From an uncultured Verrucomicrobia subdivision 3 bacterium (GTDB lineage: Bacteria; Verrucomicrobiota; Verrucomicrobiia; Limisphaerales; UBA11358), in the NCBI GenBank assembly GCA_903895255.1, contig CAITTG010000040.1:24468-88467 (forward strand): a DNA stretch of 64,000 nt, read 5' to 3'. Shown piece by piece: positions 10,401 through 17,583 of this stretch. The notes below the pieces were generated by a model. The model ran no database searches and was not told the DNA's origin. It saw only the letters and a program-made list of their open reading frames with translations. Both the position numbers and the translations under genes were made by a program. The first letter of the stretch is position 1; each line of letters opens with the position of its first letter.

Positions 10401-11871
10401 AACTCAAAGCCCCGCCGCCGCTGTTGCCCACGGTGCCCGTGAAACTGCCGCCATTCACCAAGGTTAGCGTGACCGGCGTGGCGGAACTATTGTTAATCGT
10501 GGCTTGAGCCTGGCCATCGTCGTAGAGGCTGCCGACGGTGGCGCTGTTCCCGGCCAAATCCAGCATGCCCGCGTTCAGGAGGTAGAGCGTGCTGCTATTG
10601 TTTGTCAACGCCAGCGGGGAACCGAGCTGCAAAGTGCCTTGGCTAATAGTGGTATTCCCAGCGTAGGTGTTGGTGCCGCTCAAATTCAAGAGGTTGGGCC
10701 CAACTTTGACGAGGCCGCCGGGACCGGAAATATTCCCGGAAATGGCCATACTGCCATATTGCACGCCAAGCGTGGTGTCGCCATTGTCGTTGAGGAGGGT
10801 AATGTTATTGTTGAAGGTCGCCACGATCGTTTGCGGCTGACCCGCGAAGGCCTCTTCATTGGCGATCAACGCGCCGCTGGTGTTATCCGGACCCGCTCCG
10901 CCGTCGAGCACAATCGGATTCTGCACAATGCCGCCGTTGTTCTTGCGTAGCGCCGCACCATTATCCACGGTGATCAAGTTGGTGCCCAAACCGGAGAGCG
11001 TGGTGTTGCCACCATTGACGTCGGACAAAACGGCCGGGGCGGTGACTTCCGTGGAGCTCGCCAGCAGGTGGTTGGAGCCGCCCGCAAATTGAAAGCGACC
11101 GGTGCCAAACACCGTCCATTTGAATCCCGGGGAGCCCAAATTGCCGTAGAAGTCATAGCGGCCACGACTATTGTAATCAGGCCCGCCCGCCTGCACGCCC
11201 AGCCAGGAATCGGCGGTGAAGGTGAAGGTGGGCGTGGAATACCACGAGCCATAGGTCAGCAGCAACGAGCCGCCGGACAAGGTGTAGCTACCATTGTCAT
11301 TATCCACGATCAGCAAGCCATTGCTAATGGTGGTGCCGCCGGAATAGGTTTTGTTGCTGATTTCCAGCGAACCCGGGCCCATTTTGATGAGCGAACCCGT
11401 GCCGTTGATGCCACCGGTGGGCAGGCCGACCAGGATGTTATTGCTGTAACCAGACCCGCTCAAGTCGTTGCTAACTGAGTTAAACGTCACCGGCGCGGTG
11501 ATGTGCAGGGGCAGGGCGAGCGTTTGCAGGGTGTTGGTGGCATCATTTTCCACCAGGCCGCTCAACGTGATTTCATTGCCAGTCAGGGTGAAGGTCGCGG
11601 CATTGTTATCAAAGAGCAAGCCACCAAACGCCGTGTCCGCCGTAAAGTCGTTGTTGGGCGAGGTCTGGGTGCTGCCGGTAAAATCCAGAGTGTCGCCCGC
11701 CACCGGGGCCGTGCCAGCCTGCCAGTTCGCAGCGGTGGACCAGTTGGCATCGGCGCCGCCGCCGGTCCAAATGTCTTGGGCGCTGGCGCGCAGCGCGGAG
11801 TTAGCCAGTACCAAGCTGGCCAGGCCAAACTGCCAGGCAAACCTTTTAATGGTGGATGGGAATTGCTTCAT
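4435..11871 (-). CDS. Giant secreted autotransporter-associated beta-strand repeat (PATR) protein, 2478 aa
   Basis: The start MKQFPSTIKRFAWQFGLASL begins a signal peptide ending near ASAQ (residues 1-32). The mature part is built of PATR-type beta-helix repeats grouped in large modules. Each opens with a W-[TA]-G...W...NW motif, near residues 33, 660, 1245 and 1840. The last two modules share long similar tracts (for example LVGTTVS, LGNPTNTI, YQASVP), indicating duplication of a roughly 590-residue unit. The last 70 residues form a separate module (GWLLQSN, NDWFTVPG, ending VFYRMVHP). No C-terminal beta-barrel translocator is seen, despite the family name. It probably acts outside the cell as a surface or matrix protein; function unknown. 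An intrinsic terminator follows. Confidence 0.9.
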   Translation of the reverse strand: MKQFPSTIKRFAWQFGLASLVLANSALRASAQDIWTGGGADANWSTAANWQAGTAPVAGDTLDFTGSTQTSPNNDFTADTAFGGLLFDNNAATFTLTGNEITLSGLVENDATNTLQTLALPLHITAPVTFNSVSNDLSGSGYSNNILVGLPTGGINGTGSLIKMGPGSLEISNKTYSGGTTISNGLLIVDNDNGSYTLSGGSLLLTYGSWYSTPTFTFTADSWLGVQAGGPDYNSRGRYDFYGNLGSPGFKWTVFGTGRFQFAGGSNHLLASSTEVTAPAVLSDVNGGNTTLSGLGTNLITVDNGAALRKNNGGIVQNPIVLDGGAGPDNTSGALIANEEAFAGQPQTIVATFNNNITLLNDNGDTTLGVQYGSMAISGNISGPGGLVKVGPNLLNLSGTNTYAGNTTISQGTLQLGSPLALTNNSSTLYLLNAGMLDLAGNSATVGSLYDDGQAQATINNSSATPVTLTLVNGGSFTGTVGNSGGGALSFVNVAGATTLSGVNTFSGGLSVLGGSFELQVPTGVTTGGGLLNLADGTTLTLDYRVANSSLRATGATLNGPASGITLNVNLANFGNPGNPVINATNGTGVLNASGVVTINITGTDNLSVGQFPLIKYLAHTGSGSFVLGNLGAGITAQIVTNAANKSIDLQITSAPITTWAGYKNDLWDYSTTNWSYSGIKVLYTDGSAVLFNDTAATNTVNLTTTLTPGPIQVLTTNTYTFVGAGALSGGNLTKNGSGTLILDTTNASTYNNTIISAGTLQIGNNDGNGSLGGGTVDDEGTLSFNNTNAVAVANTISGAGALVKNNTNTVTISGGNSYTGSTVINQGILRQTLTNSLGLPLPGTPVATVVSGAALSLGGASIFATNPVVINGFGTGVANTGALYNDAGWSYLGGTEMGANAVSLASDASVGGPGNWFAIGNNGVNGLAGNGHNLTKVGAGTLAFKAAASSALASFTIAGGSVLFYNHNVSWLGTGATLIYTNNTSSDSWDPNNWTGINVVNNIIIASNGGQINNTHGAYYGQANQDIYSGNVALNGTLTLHVTSTYTGNPNPGVPTYGKQTFSGAISGAGGITATVTTGDSVVLSGANTYTGPTVNVGGANGGTISLSASQQGGGAYTNNDNGILDIPSQTGGITVPISVLALGSSTGATLSLARVISLNPTNAPVTATNLVLTGVNSIILPGVAFANAGEFPIIKYGTLTGTIANLALGAAGARGIPGYLTNNVTNGSIDLVVPGGTPVVWTGSVNNGWDLATTANWVTNGVATVYQAGDAVTFNETSTVTNVSLTTPVSPSLLIVNNTNKFYTFTGSAITGSTVLLKQGTGTLLLTNGANSFTGGATIVGGTVKLGNAGSLNNSSGTVNVSGNGALDFNNQNPTALACTISGAGFNGLGTLVANYTNAATTYGPASITLAGNATIGGTNRWDMRSGVNQLNCPTNAYSLTKVGSGLVALVGTTVSPNLGNIYVLGGQLGCQLGATLGNPTNTIYLGGGSLEFYQASVPVTKNIVCSNSSGFVVDSGSGQQNTISGQVSVVSGASVTFNANNNSLIFTTPIAITNGTIAASGNPFFAGGLSNIISGTVTLTGSSIFGGAVNIPSGSTLQFNGNYYNTLTLSNVLSGSGNFGIQYQSYVKLAASNTFSGNITVPQCNAGNNGAGNVLYLIGNGSITHVPSISLQGFATGQAYAATLNASGRVDGSLNLAAGQTLRGDLASAVIGTLVVGAGSTVNVGGDFNTNYQYMNISNLTTKAGGIVSLDVSSTTNDQLHVAGVFNESAGGIIRVIYSSLPVGRYHLVTFGSKTGSAANLSLVLDGPQYTASLDDSTTPNTLDLVISSATPLPPNSLVWAGDGVNNYWDLGVSPDWLNSGAASVFHYGDNVSFTDPGTNPVVNLSTTLIPNSVTVNSAANYVFSGSGSIAGGTSLTKNGTGTLVINTANTFSNGTVINGGAIVLGNVNALWNNTNSAVTVNTGATLDMGGFNPNALTVNVSGAGVNGSGALVSSYSGVAQGIGPSVVNLLGSTTFGGSNRWDIRSGLNQLNSPTTNYVLTKVSTNFIALVGTTVSTNLGDIRINAGTLGYETGTTGLGNPTNTIFVGATGVLEMYQASVPLNKNIVLTNGASIQPDSGGGSGGPTTTQNILAGPIYLSGGTASINCNYNNGCAISNSISGPGGLLFGYNAYNRLYSPNTYQGDTTVDGGVYLYASSSIASTNNILINGGPLFATNNATVGVGSSYLNVNLGGLVLGGNASANYQTLQIAGTGYLNVTGRVDQTFTLSPGSLLRPYTGGYILGNLAVASGSTLSPGGSGSEQTLVVYGNVSFQAGGTNYADVNKTAAVTNCDVITLSGTANYGGTLEIQPNGTVPLVVGDSFRLVNATNGFTGNFTSVVSAPGSNLGWSFNPTNGVATVVSVLPATGTNITFSVSGNQLTLSWPSSYQGWLLQSNNAALNITNDWFTVPGSASTTQQVITLDPTQTNVFYRMVHP

Positions 11872-12228
11872 TTTTTATGGGGATTATGGTTGAGGCGCTC
11901 GAAACGAAATGCAGACAGCCAGTGCGGTTGTGGATGACTTTTCTATGTTTAATTGATTTGGGTTAACTTTGAACAACTTAGCCAAAAGCCTAAAGTTCTC
12001 AATACGACGAACGTCGTATGGGGTGCGGGAATTAACAATTGGACCAGGCGGGATAATTCATGCCCGAGAGCATCCAGGGGCGGTAGTGGATGTGAACCGG
12101 ATGATCATGACGGCCCCTGCGGGTAACACTTCGCAGCCCTACGGAGCACCAAAATCGGTCACAAAAAACGGTTGGCGAACAGCTTAGCCGGGCCGGCGCA
12201 CTTCCAAGCATTACCCCCGCCCGGCCAA
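11872..12228. other. Intergenic upstream region of the 2478-aa PATR gene
   Basis: No convincing gene is seen in this 357 bp. It holds the inverted repeat at 12002-12019 and the presumed promoter and leader of the minus-strand PATR gene. The rest, toward the small membrane gene ending at 12229, shows nothing recognisable. Short open frames here lack family resemblance. Confidence 0.6.
12002..12019. promoter_or_regulatory. Inverted repeat ATACGAC-GAAC-GTCGTAT upstream of giant PATR gene
   Basis: This is the second copy of the 18 bp site, 131-148 bp upstream of the start at 11871. The arms are identical to those at 4317-4334 and only the spacer differs. Next to it on the minus strand is a partly palindromic AACTTTAG...CTAAGTT block. 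Similar position and flanks at both giant genes imply shared regulation. Confidence 0.65.
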
Positions 12229-12528
12229 TCAAGGCACGAATTCCCCGCCCCATTCCTGCCAAAACATATAAACTGCGGCGACCATGTTGGTCACCGCCAA
12301 ACCATAAGCAGGTTTCTGGCATGCCGCGCGCACAAGAATAAACGGGAGGGAGACCAGCAGCACCAGGGGAAAGAGCACCAGCCACCAAAACAGCACAATT
12401 GCGGTTTCGGCCATTAATCCGGCCAATATTTCGATGATGGTGAGCATCGCCAGCCTTTTGACCCGGCTGGTCCGACGCATGTTCAGGGATATCGAACCGG
12501 CCGCTACCAAGCTCCAATCACCGGCCAT
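12229..12528 (-). CDS. Small hydrophobic membrane protein, unknown function
   Basis: This 99-codon frame has two or three hydrophobic segments, including IVLFWWLVLFPLVLLVSLPF around residues 44-63 and a C-terminal segment around residues 75-90. The annotated start overlaps the end of the TPR gene by 25 bp. Internal starts (MRRTSRVK at 12480, MLTIIEIL at about 12447) are possible, and none has a clear ribosome binding site. It is the last gene of the GbsR/DCC/TPR operon. I do not recognise the family. Hydrophobic composition and operon position argue for a real inner-membrane protein. Confidence 0.55.
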   Translation of the reverse strand: MAGDWSLVAAGSISLNMRRTSRVKRLAMLTIIEILAGLMAETAIVLFWWLVLFPLVLLVSLPFILVRAACQKPAYGLAVTNMVAAVYMFWQEWGGEFVP

Positions 12529-13010
12529 AAAGGCTGGAGATCGCGGTCCGCCAGGGCCATTTGCCGAAGCTCTTTTTTGCCGCCGAGGCGGATCGCCTGC
12601 TGGAGCCAGCCCAGGGCAGCGGCTTGATCGCCCAACTGGCAGTCGTAACAGGCCAGATTATACAGAATGATGGTTTCGGTGGGGAACAAGGCCAGCGCGC
12701 GGGTGAGGATGTCGCGGGCCTGGGGAATCCCACCCCCGGGTTTTCGTCGGATGGCATAGGCCAGGGAAATCCATGGGCTGGCCTGATGGGCAAAGTTTTC
12801 CACCAAAACGCCCGCCACTTCCGCCGCCAGTTCCCAACGGGCCGTCCGGGCATAGATTTCGTACCGGATGGTGAGCACTTCCGGATGCGCCCGCAAGGTT
12901 TCGGGCAACTGCCGCAACTCGGCCTCGGCCTCCGGGTAATTACCCAGTTCCGTCCAGCCCTGCGCGGCCAGCAAGCAATGACTGGCCGGTGGTTCAATCG
13001 GTTCAACCAT
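12504..13010 (-). CDS. Tetratricopeptide-repeat protein
   Basis: The 168-aa protein shows helical TPR-like spacing: GYPEAE-like helices near residue 24 (GNYPEAEAELRQLP), ARWELAAEVAGVLVENF near 58, and ARDILTRALALFPTETIILY followed by NLACYDCQLGDQAAALGWL near 97-135. There is no signal peptide or membrane segment, so it is probably cytoplasmic and mediates protein contacts. It lies 40 bp downstream of the DCC gene and overlaps the small membrane gene, in one probable operon with the GbsR-type regulator. The specific partner is unknown. Confidence 0.7.
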   Translation of the reverse strand: MVEPIEPPASHCLLAAQGWTELGNYPEAEAELRQLPETLRAHPEVLTIRYEIYARTARWELAAEVAGVLVENFAHQASPWISLAYAIRRKPGGGIPQARDILTRALALFPTETIILYNLACYDCQLGDQAAALGWLQQAIRLGGKKELRQMALADRDLQPLWPVIGAW

Positions 13011-13050
13011 GCTTCAGTGTGGCCCGAATGGCGGAAAATGGGAAGGCGGT

Positions 13051-13485
13051 TCAGGGCATTTCAAAAAAACTCGCCGGCCCATGGTGCGGCCGCCGAGGCA
13101 GCGGGCAGACGCCGCCGAGGCAATGCCGGTGCCGCGCCACCTGGCGGTACGCCGCCCCGCACAGCCAGTGCAGTCCGGGAAGCTGGCCGAGCACAAACAG
13201 GGGCCGGCCCCACCAGGTCCACCGCAGCACATGCAGGATGGCATCCGCGCCGCCCAGGACCCGGCCGGCGTCCGTCAATACGATCACTTCCCCGGGCGTG
13301 CGCCCCGCCGGGAGACCCAACCGCCGGCCGACCCACGGGGTTTGCAAGGCGGCGGGCGTGAACCCCGCACGGTGGAGCAACGCCGCATAACGGTGGATCA
13401 TCCCGGTGCAAAACCGGCACTCACCATCATAGAGCAGCCAGCCGTGGGCGCCGGCAAGTTGGGTTTCGGAAAGGAAGGTTTTCAT
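13051..13485 (-). CDS. DCC-family thiol-disulfide oxidoreductase (DUF393)
   Basis: The N-terminus carries the family signature LLYDGECRFC (residues 17-26): an aspartate-containing YDG followed by a CxxC pair. DCC proteins have a thioredoxin-like fold and are thought to reduce or exchange disulfides; substrates are mostly unknown. At 144 aa the length is normal. The gene is 30 bp downstream of the GbsR-type regulator and shares its direction, so it is probably part of that autoregulated operon. A membrane-association stretch (LFVLGQLPGLHWLCGAAY) is present late in the protein, as in many family members. Confidence 0.8.
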   Translation of the reverse strand: MKTFLSETQLAGAHGWLLYDGECRFCTGMIHRYAALLHRAGFTPAALQTPWVGRRLGLPAGRTPGEVIVLTDAGRVLGGADAILHVLRWTWWGRPLFVLGQLPGLHWLCGAAYRQVARHRHCLGGVCPLPRRPHHGPASFFEMP

Positions 13486-13515
13486 GGTCGGGAAACGGTT
13501 TGAAACGTGGTCGTT

Positions 13516-14046
13516 TCAGGTCAAGCCGAGCAACTTTTGCACGCGGTCCCCCAACTTGACGAAGCGGGTGAGGGAACTGGCGGGCCAGCGCCGCAACTGG
13601 TCGTACCAAGCGGTGGTCGCCTCGAAAAATCCGGCCAGGTCGCGCAGTTTGCGTTCGGTGTGCTCGCCGATTTGCCGGTCCGATTTCGCCTGCTCCAGGC
13701 ACTGGCGGAGCATGGCCAGCGTGGGATCGACCTCCCGTTTTTTTCGCTCATCCAGCACCCGGCGGAAGGTTTCCCAGACATCCTGCTGCGCCTCGAAATA
13801 GTCGCGCTTGTCGCCCATCACATGCACCAGCCGCACAATCCCCCACCCCTGCAATTCCTTGAGGCTGGTGCTGACGTTGGAGCGCGCCACCGCCAGGGCG
13901 GCGACGATGTCATCCGCTGCCAGGGGCGTGGGCGAAAGGTAGAGCAGCGCATGAATCTGGGCCACCGTGCGGTTGACCCCCCACCGCGCGCCCATCTCGC
14001 CCCAGTGAAGGATGAATTGCTGCTCAACGCTGCTCAGGGTTTTCAT
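13516..14046 (-). CDS. GbsR/MarR-family transcriptional regulator
   Basis: The 176-aa protein has the winged-helix arrangement of GbsR-type regulators: an N-terminal helix (EQQFILHWGEMGARWGVNRT), a DNA-recognition region (ADDIVAALAVARSNVSTSL, then LQGWGIV and a wing HVMGDKRDYF), and a long C-terminal dimerisation helix. Family members usually repress genes for osmoprotectant or membrane functions in response to a ligand. A perfect 9-2-9 inverted repeat lies 24-43 bp upstream of the start codon, consistent with autoregulation. It heads the DCC/TPR/membrane-protein operon. Confidence 0.8.
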   Translation of the reverse strand: MKTLSSVEQQFILHWGEMGARWGVNRTVAQIHALLYLSPTPLAADDIVAALAVARSNVSTSLKELQGWGIVRLVHVMGDKRDYFEAQQDVWETFRRVLDERKKREVDPTLAMLRQCLEQAKSDRQIGEHTERKLRDLAGFFEATTAWYDQLRRWPASSLTRFVKLGDRVQKLLGLT

Positions 14047-14069
14047 AGTGCGCTTCTGTAATTTCTGCC

Positions 14070-14089
14070 ATTTCTGTCTGGACAGAAAT
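14070..14089. promoter_or_regulatory. Probable autoregulatory operator of the GbsR/MarR-type gene
   Basis: Perfect inverted repeat ATTTCTGTC-TG-GACAGAAAT, 24-43 bp before the regulator's ATG, with an extra half-site (ATTTCTG) at 14061-14067. MarR/GbsR dimers bind such palindromes over their own promoters. The assignment is inferred from position. Confidence 0.65.
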
Positions 14090-14204
14090 TAACGCAATTA
14101 CGGACGCACGTCAAGTGGCGGGACGCCCTGCGGGAAAAGCGGGCCTGCCAGCCATGACTTTGAATCCTTTTGACAGTTCCAACCTCAAGATTTAGGCTGG
14201 GTTT

Positions 14205-14426
14205 ATGAACGTGCTGCTCACGCCGCATCAGGAAAAATTCATCGGCCAGAAGATGAAGGGCGGAGGTTACCTGTCACCCGACGAGGTCATCCGCGAAGCC
14301 TTGCGGGTGTATGAACTGGTCGAGCAGGAGGACAATGACCCGCAACTTGAGGCCGCTTTGCGCCACGCCCTCCGGAGTCCGCTTAAAAAATACCAACCAG
14401 GTCATTTTGCCGCGCTGGCCAGTTGA
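14205..14426 (+). CDS. ParD-type (ribbon-helix-helix) antitoxin
   Basis: The 73-aa protein starts MNVLLTPHQEKFIGQKM followed by GGGYLSPDEVIREALRVYE, the strand-helix-helix pattern of CC2985/ParD antitoxins. The acidic C-terminal part would wrap the toxin. The stop codon overlaps the next gene's start by 4 bp, a coupling typical of type II toxin-antitoxin pairs. It likely neutralises the ParE/RelE-like toxin and represses the pair's own promoter. Confidence 0.85.
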   Translation: MNVLLTPHQEKFIGQKMKGGGYLSPDEVIREALRVYELVEQEDNDPQLEAALRHALRSPLKKYQPGHFAALAS

Positions 14427-14743
14427 GTCCGCTTGAAATCTTTGTCCGCCACGACGCCAAACTGGATGCGTTCGGTTACTTCCAATACATTCACAACTAC
14501 AATCCGGACGCGGCGCGGCGCTTTCTCAAAGCCATTGATGACCCCATTGAAAAACTGGCTTTGCAGCCACTAAAAGGGCGCTTGCGTCAATTTCGCGGCC
14601 GGGATTTAAAGAACATTCGCTCCTGGCGCGTGGATGGGTTTGAAAATTATCTGATTTTTTACCGTCTTTTGGATTTCCGGCTGGAAATCCTTCGGATTAA
14701 GCATGGGGCCATGGATTTTCCGCAGGCATTGCGAGAGAAGTAA
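14423..14743 (+). CDS. ParE/RelE-family toxin
   Basis: The 106-aa protein has the ParE/RelE core: FGYFQYIHNYNPDAARRFL, then KLALQPLKGRLR, IRSWRVDGFENYLIFYR and EILRIKHGAMDF, with the C-terminal basic and HG-D residues of the family. The start is TTG at 14423 inside the antitoxin's end, which fits coupled translation; no later ATG keeps the N-terminal helix. It would inhibit gyrase or translation when free. The stop is only 3 bp from the convergent thioesterase gene. Confidence 0.85.
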   Translation: MSPLEIFVRHDAKLDAFGYFQYIHNYNPDAARRFLKAIDDPIEKLALQPLKGRLRQFRGRDLKNIRSWRVDGFENYLIFYRLLDFRLEILRIKHGAMDFPQALREK

Positions 14744-14746
14744 GGA

Positions 14747-15142
14747 TCACCCCGCCTTGGCCTGCACCCGCCGGGTGAAGCTTTCGGTGCGAATCACCGC
14801 CCGTTGGTGCAGGCCACGCGCAATCAACTCATGCGCGTCACGGGCTTCCACTTGGAAGGAGACCTTGCGATCGTCCACCTGAATGACGCGCGCGGTGCAA
14901 TGCACCGTGGCCCCCACGAGCGTGGGGGCCAGGTGCCGAATTTCGATTTCGACGCCGACGGAGCGCTCGTCGGCGTCGAGAAAACCCGCCATCGTATCGC
15001 GGGCGGTGCGCTCAATGAAACCGATCAGGTTGGGCGTGGACAACACAGCGGGCATGCCGTTGCCGGCAAATTCCACCGCATGTTTGGCCTCCGTTTTGAA
15101 GGCCAGTTCGCCCACTGTGCCGATTTTAGGACGGCCCTTCAC
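14747..15142 (-). CDS. Hot-dog fold thioesterase, FlK-like
   Basis: The 131-aa protein matches the fluoroacetyl-CoA thioesterase-like family: [20 protein letters not shown] (residues 27-46) gives the conserved Thr and Glu, and [11 protein letters not shown] supplies the catalytic His. Members hydrolyse short acyl-CoA thioesters; here the natural substrate is unknown. The start codon overlaps the end of the malate dehydrogenase gene by 4 bp (ATGA), so the two are co-translated. A general housekeeping or detoxifying role is more likely than fluoroacetate resistance. Confidence 0.75.
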   Translation of the reverse strand: MKGRPKIGTVGELAFKTEAKHAVEFAGNGMPAVLSTPNLIGFIERTARDTMAGFLDADERSVGVEIEIRHLAPTLVGATVHCTARVIQVDDRKVSFQVEARDAHELIARGLHQRAVIRTESFTRRVQAKAG

Positions 15143-16134
15143 TTCGCCAGCAAATCGGCGACCATCGCCTTTTCTTCCTTCAATTCCGCCTCGGTCGCGG
15201 CGATCTTGGCCTTGCTGAATTCATTCAGCGGCACGCCCTGCACGATTTCCCATTTCTTCCCGTCAGTGCGGATGGGATAGCTGAAGATCAAACCCTTTTC
15301 GATGCCATAGTCGCCGGGGCTGTTCACGGCCACGCTGAACCAGTCGCCCGCCTTGGTGGGCGTGGTGAGGTTGCGGACGGTGTCCACCACCGCATTGGCG
15401 GCGCTGGCCGCGCTGCTCACGCCGCGGGCCTTGATGATGGCCGCGCCGCGCTGCTGCACGGTGGTGATGAAATCTTTTTCCAGCCATTCGCGATGACCAA
15501 TGACTTCCGGCACCGGGCGGCCGTTGATCTTGGTGTTGAAGAAATCGGGATACATCGTGGCGCTGTGATTGCCCCAGATGGCGAGATTGCTGACGGAGGT
15601 GATGTCCACGGCCGCCTTCTTGGCGAGCTGGGTCTTGGCGCGGTTCTCGTCCAGCATGGTCATGGCGAAAAACTGGTCGCCGGGCACGCCCTTCGCGTTG
15701 TTCATGGCGATCAGCGCGTTGGTGTTGCAGGGGTTGCCGACGACGAGCACGCGCACATCACTGGCGGCGTTCTTCGCGATGGCCTGGCCCTGGCCGGTGA
15801 AAATCTTGCCGTTGATGCCGAGCAAATCCTTGCGCTCCATCCCCTGCTTGCGCGGCACGGCGCCCACGAGCAGCGCCCAGTTCACGCCCTTGAACCCCTC
15901 GTCCAGGCTGGACGTGGGCACCAGGCCCTTGAGCAGCGGGAACGCGCAGTCATCCAATTCCATGCACACGCCGCCGAGGGCCGCGAGGGCTTTTTCATCG
16001 GGGATTTCGATGAGGTGCAAAATGACGGGCTGGTCCGGTCCGAACATGGCGCCGGAGGCAATGCGGAACAGGAGTGAATAACCGATTTGACCGGCCGCGC
16101 CGGTAATCGCCACACGAATGGGTGCTTTAGTCAT
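15139..16134 (-). CDS. mdh: Malate dehydrogenase
   Basis: The 331-aa cytoplasmic-type enzyme interconverts malate and oxaloacetate with NAD in the TCA cycle. The Rossmann motif [14 protein letters not shown] lies near residues 12-25. The NAD/active-site loop [10 protein letters not shown] and the catalytic histidine in [12 protein letters not shown] are intact. The length is normal for the MDH type-2 (cytosolic/chloroplast-like) family. The thioesterase gene overlaps its 3' end. The promoter lies in the divergent region shared with the riboswitch leader. Confidence 0.95.
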   Translation of the reverse strand: MTKAPIRVAITGAAGQIGYSLLFRIASGAMFGPDQPVILHLIEIPDEKALAALGGVCMELDDCAFPLLKGLVPTSSLDEGFKGVNWALLVGAVPRKQGMERKDLLGINGKIFTGQGQAIAKNAASDVRVLVVGNPCNTNALIAMNNAKGVPGDQFFAMTMLDENRAKTQLAKKAAVDITSVSNLAIWGNHSATMYPDFFNTKINGRPVPEVIGHREWLEKDFITTVQQRGAAIIKARGVSSAASAANAVVDTVRNLTTPTKAGDWFSVAVNSPGDYGIEKGLIFSYPIRTDGKKWEIVQGVPLNEFSKAKIAATEAELKEEKAMVADLLAK

Positions 16135-16239
16135 AAATTGTGAGTTTGATTATGTTCGGCCCCATGGATTTCCGCAAGCGCGGAACGCGCCCCATTTTTT
16201 ACTTGAAGAAATCTTGATTGGGTGTAGAACCTTTACTGC

Positions 16240-16412
16240 TCTTTGAAAGGACGGACGCAGGTCCGTTCACGTACGCGGTCAAATGTCAGGGAACCCGGTG
16301 AGAATCCGGGACGGTTGCGCCACTGTATCGGCTACGAATCCCATTGCCACTGCCCTTTGGGCGGGAAGGCGGGAGGAGGTCTGAAGCCGGAGTCAGGATA
16401 CCGGTTTGATTG
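16240..16412 (+). promoter_or_regulatory. Cobalamin (adenosylcobalamin) riboswitch
   Basis: The leader contains the conserved core: AGGGAA followed by CCGGTGAGAATCCGG, then a GGTTGCGCCACTGTA box (B12 box, about 16313-16326), and downstream the AGTCAGGATACCGG element (16391-16404). Spacing and order match class I/II cobalamin riboswitches. It lies about 220 bp before the first gene of a three-gene operon. A hairpin CCGCCG...CGGCGG at 16591-16612, just before the start codon, could be the expression platform acting on translation (inference). Confidence 0.92.
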
Positions 16413-16635
16413 CACTCGTCGGCTCCGAACGTTTTCGGGGCGCTTCTCCGCAAAGAGAAAGATGAGGCCAGCCTGCCGATCCGTTTTCGGCCGGGCTCGT
16501 CGAATGCCTTCATTCCCGTTTTGCCGGAGCTGGAGGTGTTTTGTTTCAAAATCTCCCCCAACTTCGCACTGGTCTCTCAACCTAAACCGTCCGCCGGAAT
16601 TATTTTCGGCGGGCCAATTGAAAGATCAGTCATTA

Positions 16636-17583
16636 ATGAAACAAATCCATCGGTTGCTGGCTTTGGCCGGCTTGTTGCTCGTCTCCAACACCCACGCCAC
16701 CACTGTCAGCGAAAATTTTGCCACGGACCCGCTGGCGAACGGCTGGAGCATCTTCGGGGAAACCAACCTCTTCACCTGGGACTCCACCAACCACGTGGAG
16801 GACGTCACCTGGGACTCCTCGCAACCAGACAGCTTTTTATACCGGCCACTGGGGGCGGTTCTGACCAAAGAAAACGACTTCAGGCTCGCCTTTGACTTGG
16901 AGTTGCTCGACGCGACGGGCTACAACTACAGCTGCCAGCTCGCGGTTGATTTGTTCCATTACACAGATGCGACCAACGCCCTTTATTCCCATGCCAATGG
17001 CACCCTGCCGAACGTGTTTGAATTCGCCTATTTTCCGGGCACCGACTTGTTATCCCCTTCCGAGTCCGGCACGCTGACGGATTCCAATGCCGATTATTAT
17101 TTCGCGTATGACAACCAGGAACTTAATCCCGGGGTCACCTATTCCGTGACCATCTCCCACACGGCCGGCTCGCCGACCGTTACCGGACAAATCCTGACGA
17201 ATGGGGTGCCCTTTAGCACCCTGCCGATTGTATATGCCCAATCGATTTCCAACTTCCAACTGGACACCCTCTCCCTCAGTTGCTTTCAGGACGATGGTTA
17301 CGGCGACTCCATTCTCGCCCATGGGTCGGTGGGCAATATTGTGGTCACGTTCCAGCCGCCGCCCCCGATATTGTACTACAGTGGTTATCTGACCAATGGA
17401 GTCTGGGCCGCGACTTTCCTGAGCCAGACCAACTGGAATTACGCGCTGGAACGATCCGGAGATTTGCGCAACTGGACGACCGTCAACCCCGGCAACGCGG
17501 GCACCGGCACGAACCTGGTGCTGTTGGACAACAATCCGCCGGCCACCAACGCCTTTTACCGCATCCAGGCCCAACGCCCGTGA
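16636..17583 (+). CDS. Secreted beta-sandwich protein under cobalamin riboswitch control
   Basis: I chose the ATG at 16636 because it gives the signal peptide [23 protein letters not shown]; the longer frame upstream runs through the riboswitch. The mature protein (about 295 aa) starts [17 protein letters not shown], resembling a lectin/laminin-G-like jelly-roll domain ([20 protein letters not shown]). It ends in an FYR module ([15 protein letters not shown]...FYRIQAQRP) like that of the giant PATR protein. The prepilin gene overlaps its stop by 4 bp. The role is unknown. Riboswitch control suggests involvement in cobalamin capture or a B12-dependent need. Confidence 0.8.
   Translation: MKQIHRLLALAGLLLVSNTHATTVSENFATDPLANGWSIFGETNLFTWDSTNHVEDVTWDSSQPDSFLYRPLGAVLTKENDFRLAFDLELLDATGYNYSCQLAVDLFHYTDATNALYSHANGTLPNVFEFAYFPGTDLLSPSESGTLTDSNADYYFAYDNQELNPGVTYSVTISHTAGSPTVTGQILTNGVPFSTLPIVYAQSISNFQLDTLSLSCFQDDGYGDSILAHGSVGNIVVTFQPPPPILYYSGYLTNGVWAATFLSQTNWNYALERSGDLRNWTTVNPGNAGTGTNLVLLDNNPPATNAFYRIQAQRP

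Noticed and set aside
12032..12517. 161-codon minus-strand frame
   Set aside because: It is a shifted frame over the small membrane gene and the PATR leader, with no coherent domain; the hydrophobic frame is preferred.
16140..16210. Terminator from TTCCGC-AAGC-GCGGAA followed by T-run
   Set aside because: The stem is only 6 bp and it sits in the divergent promoter region of mdh and the riboswitch, so a terminator role is not supported.
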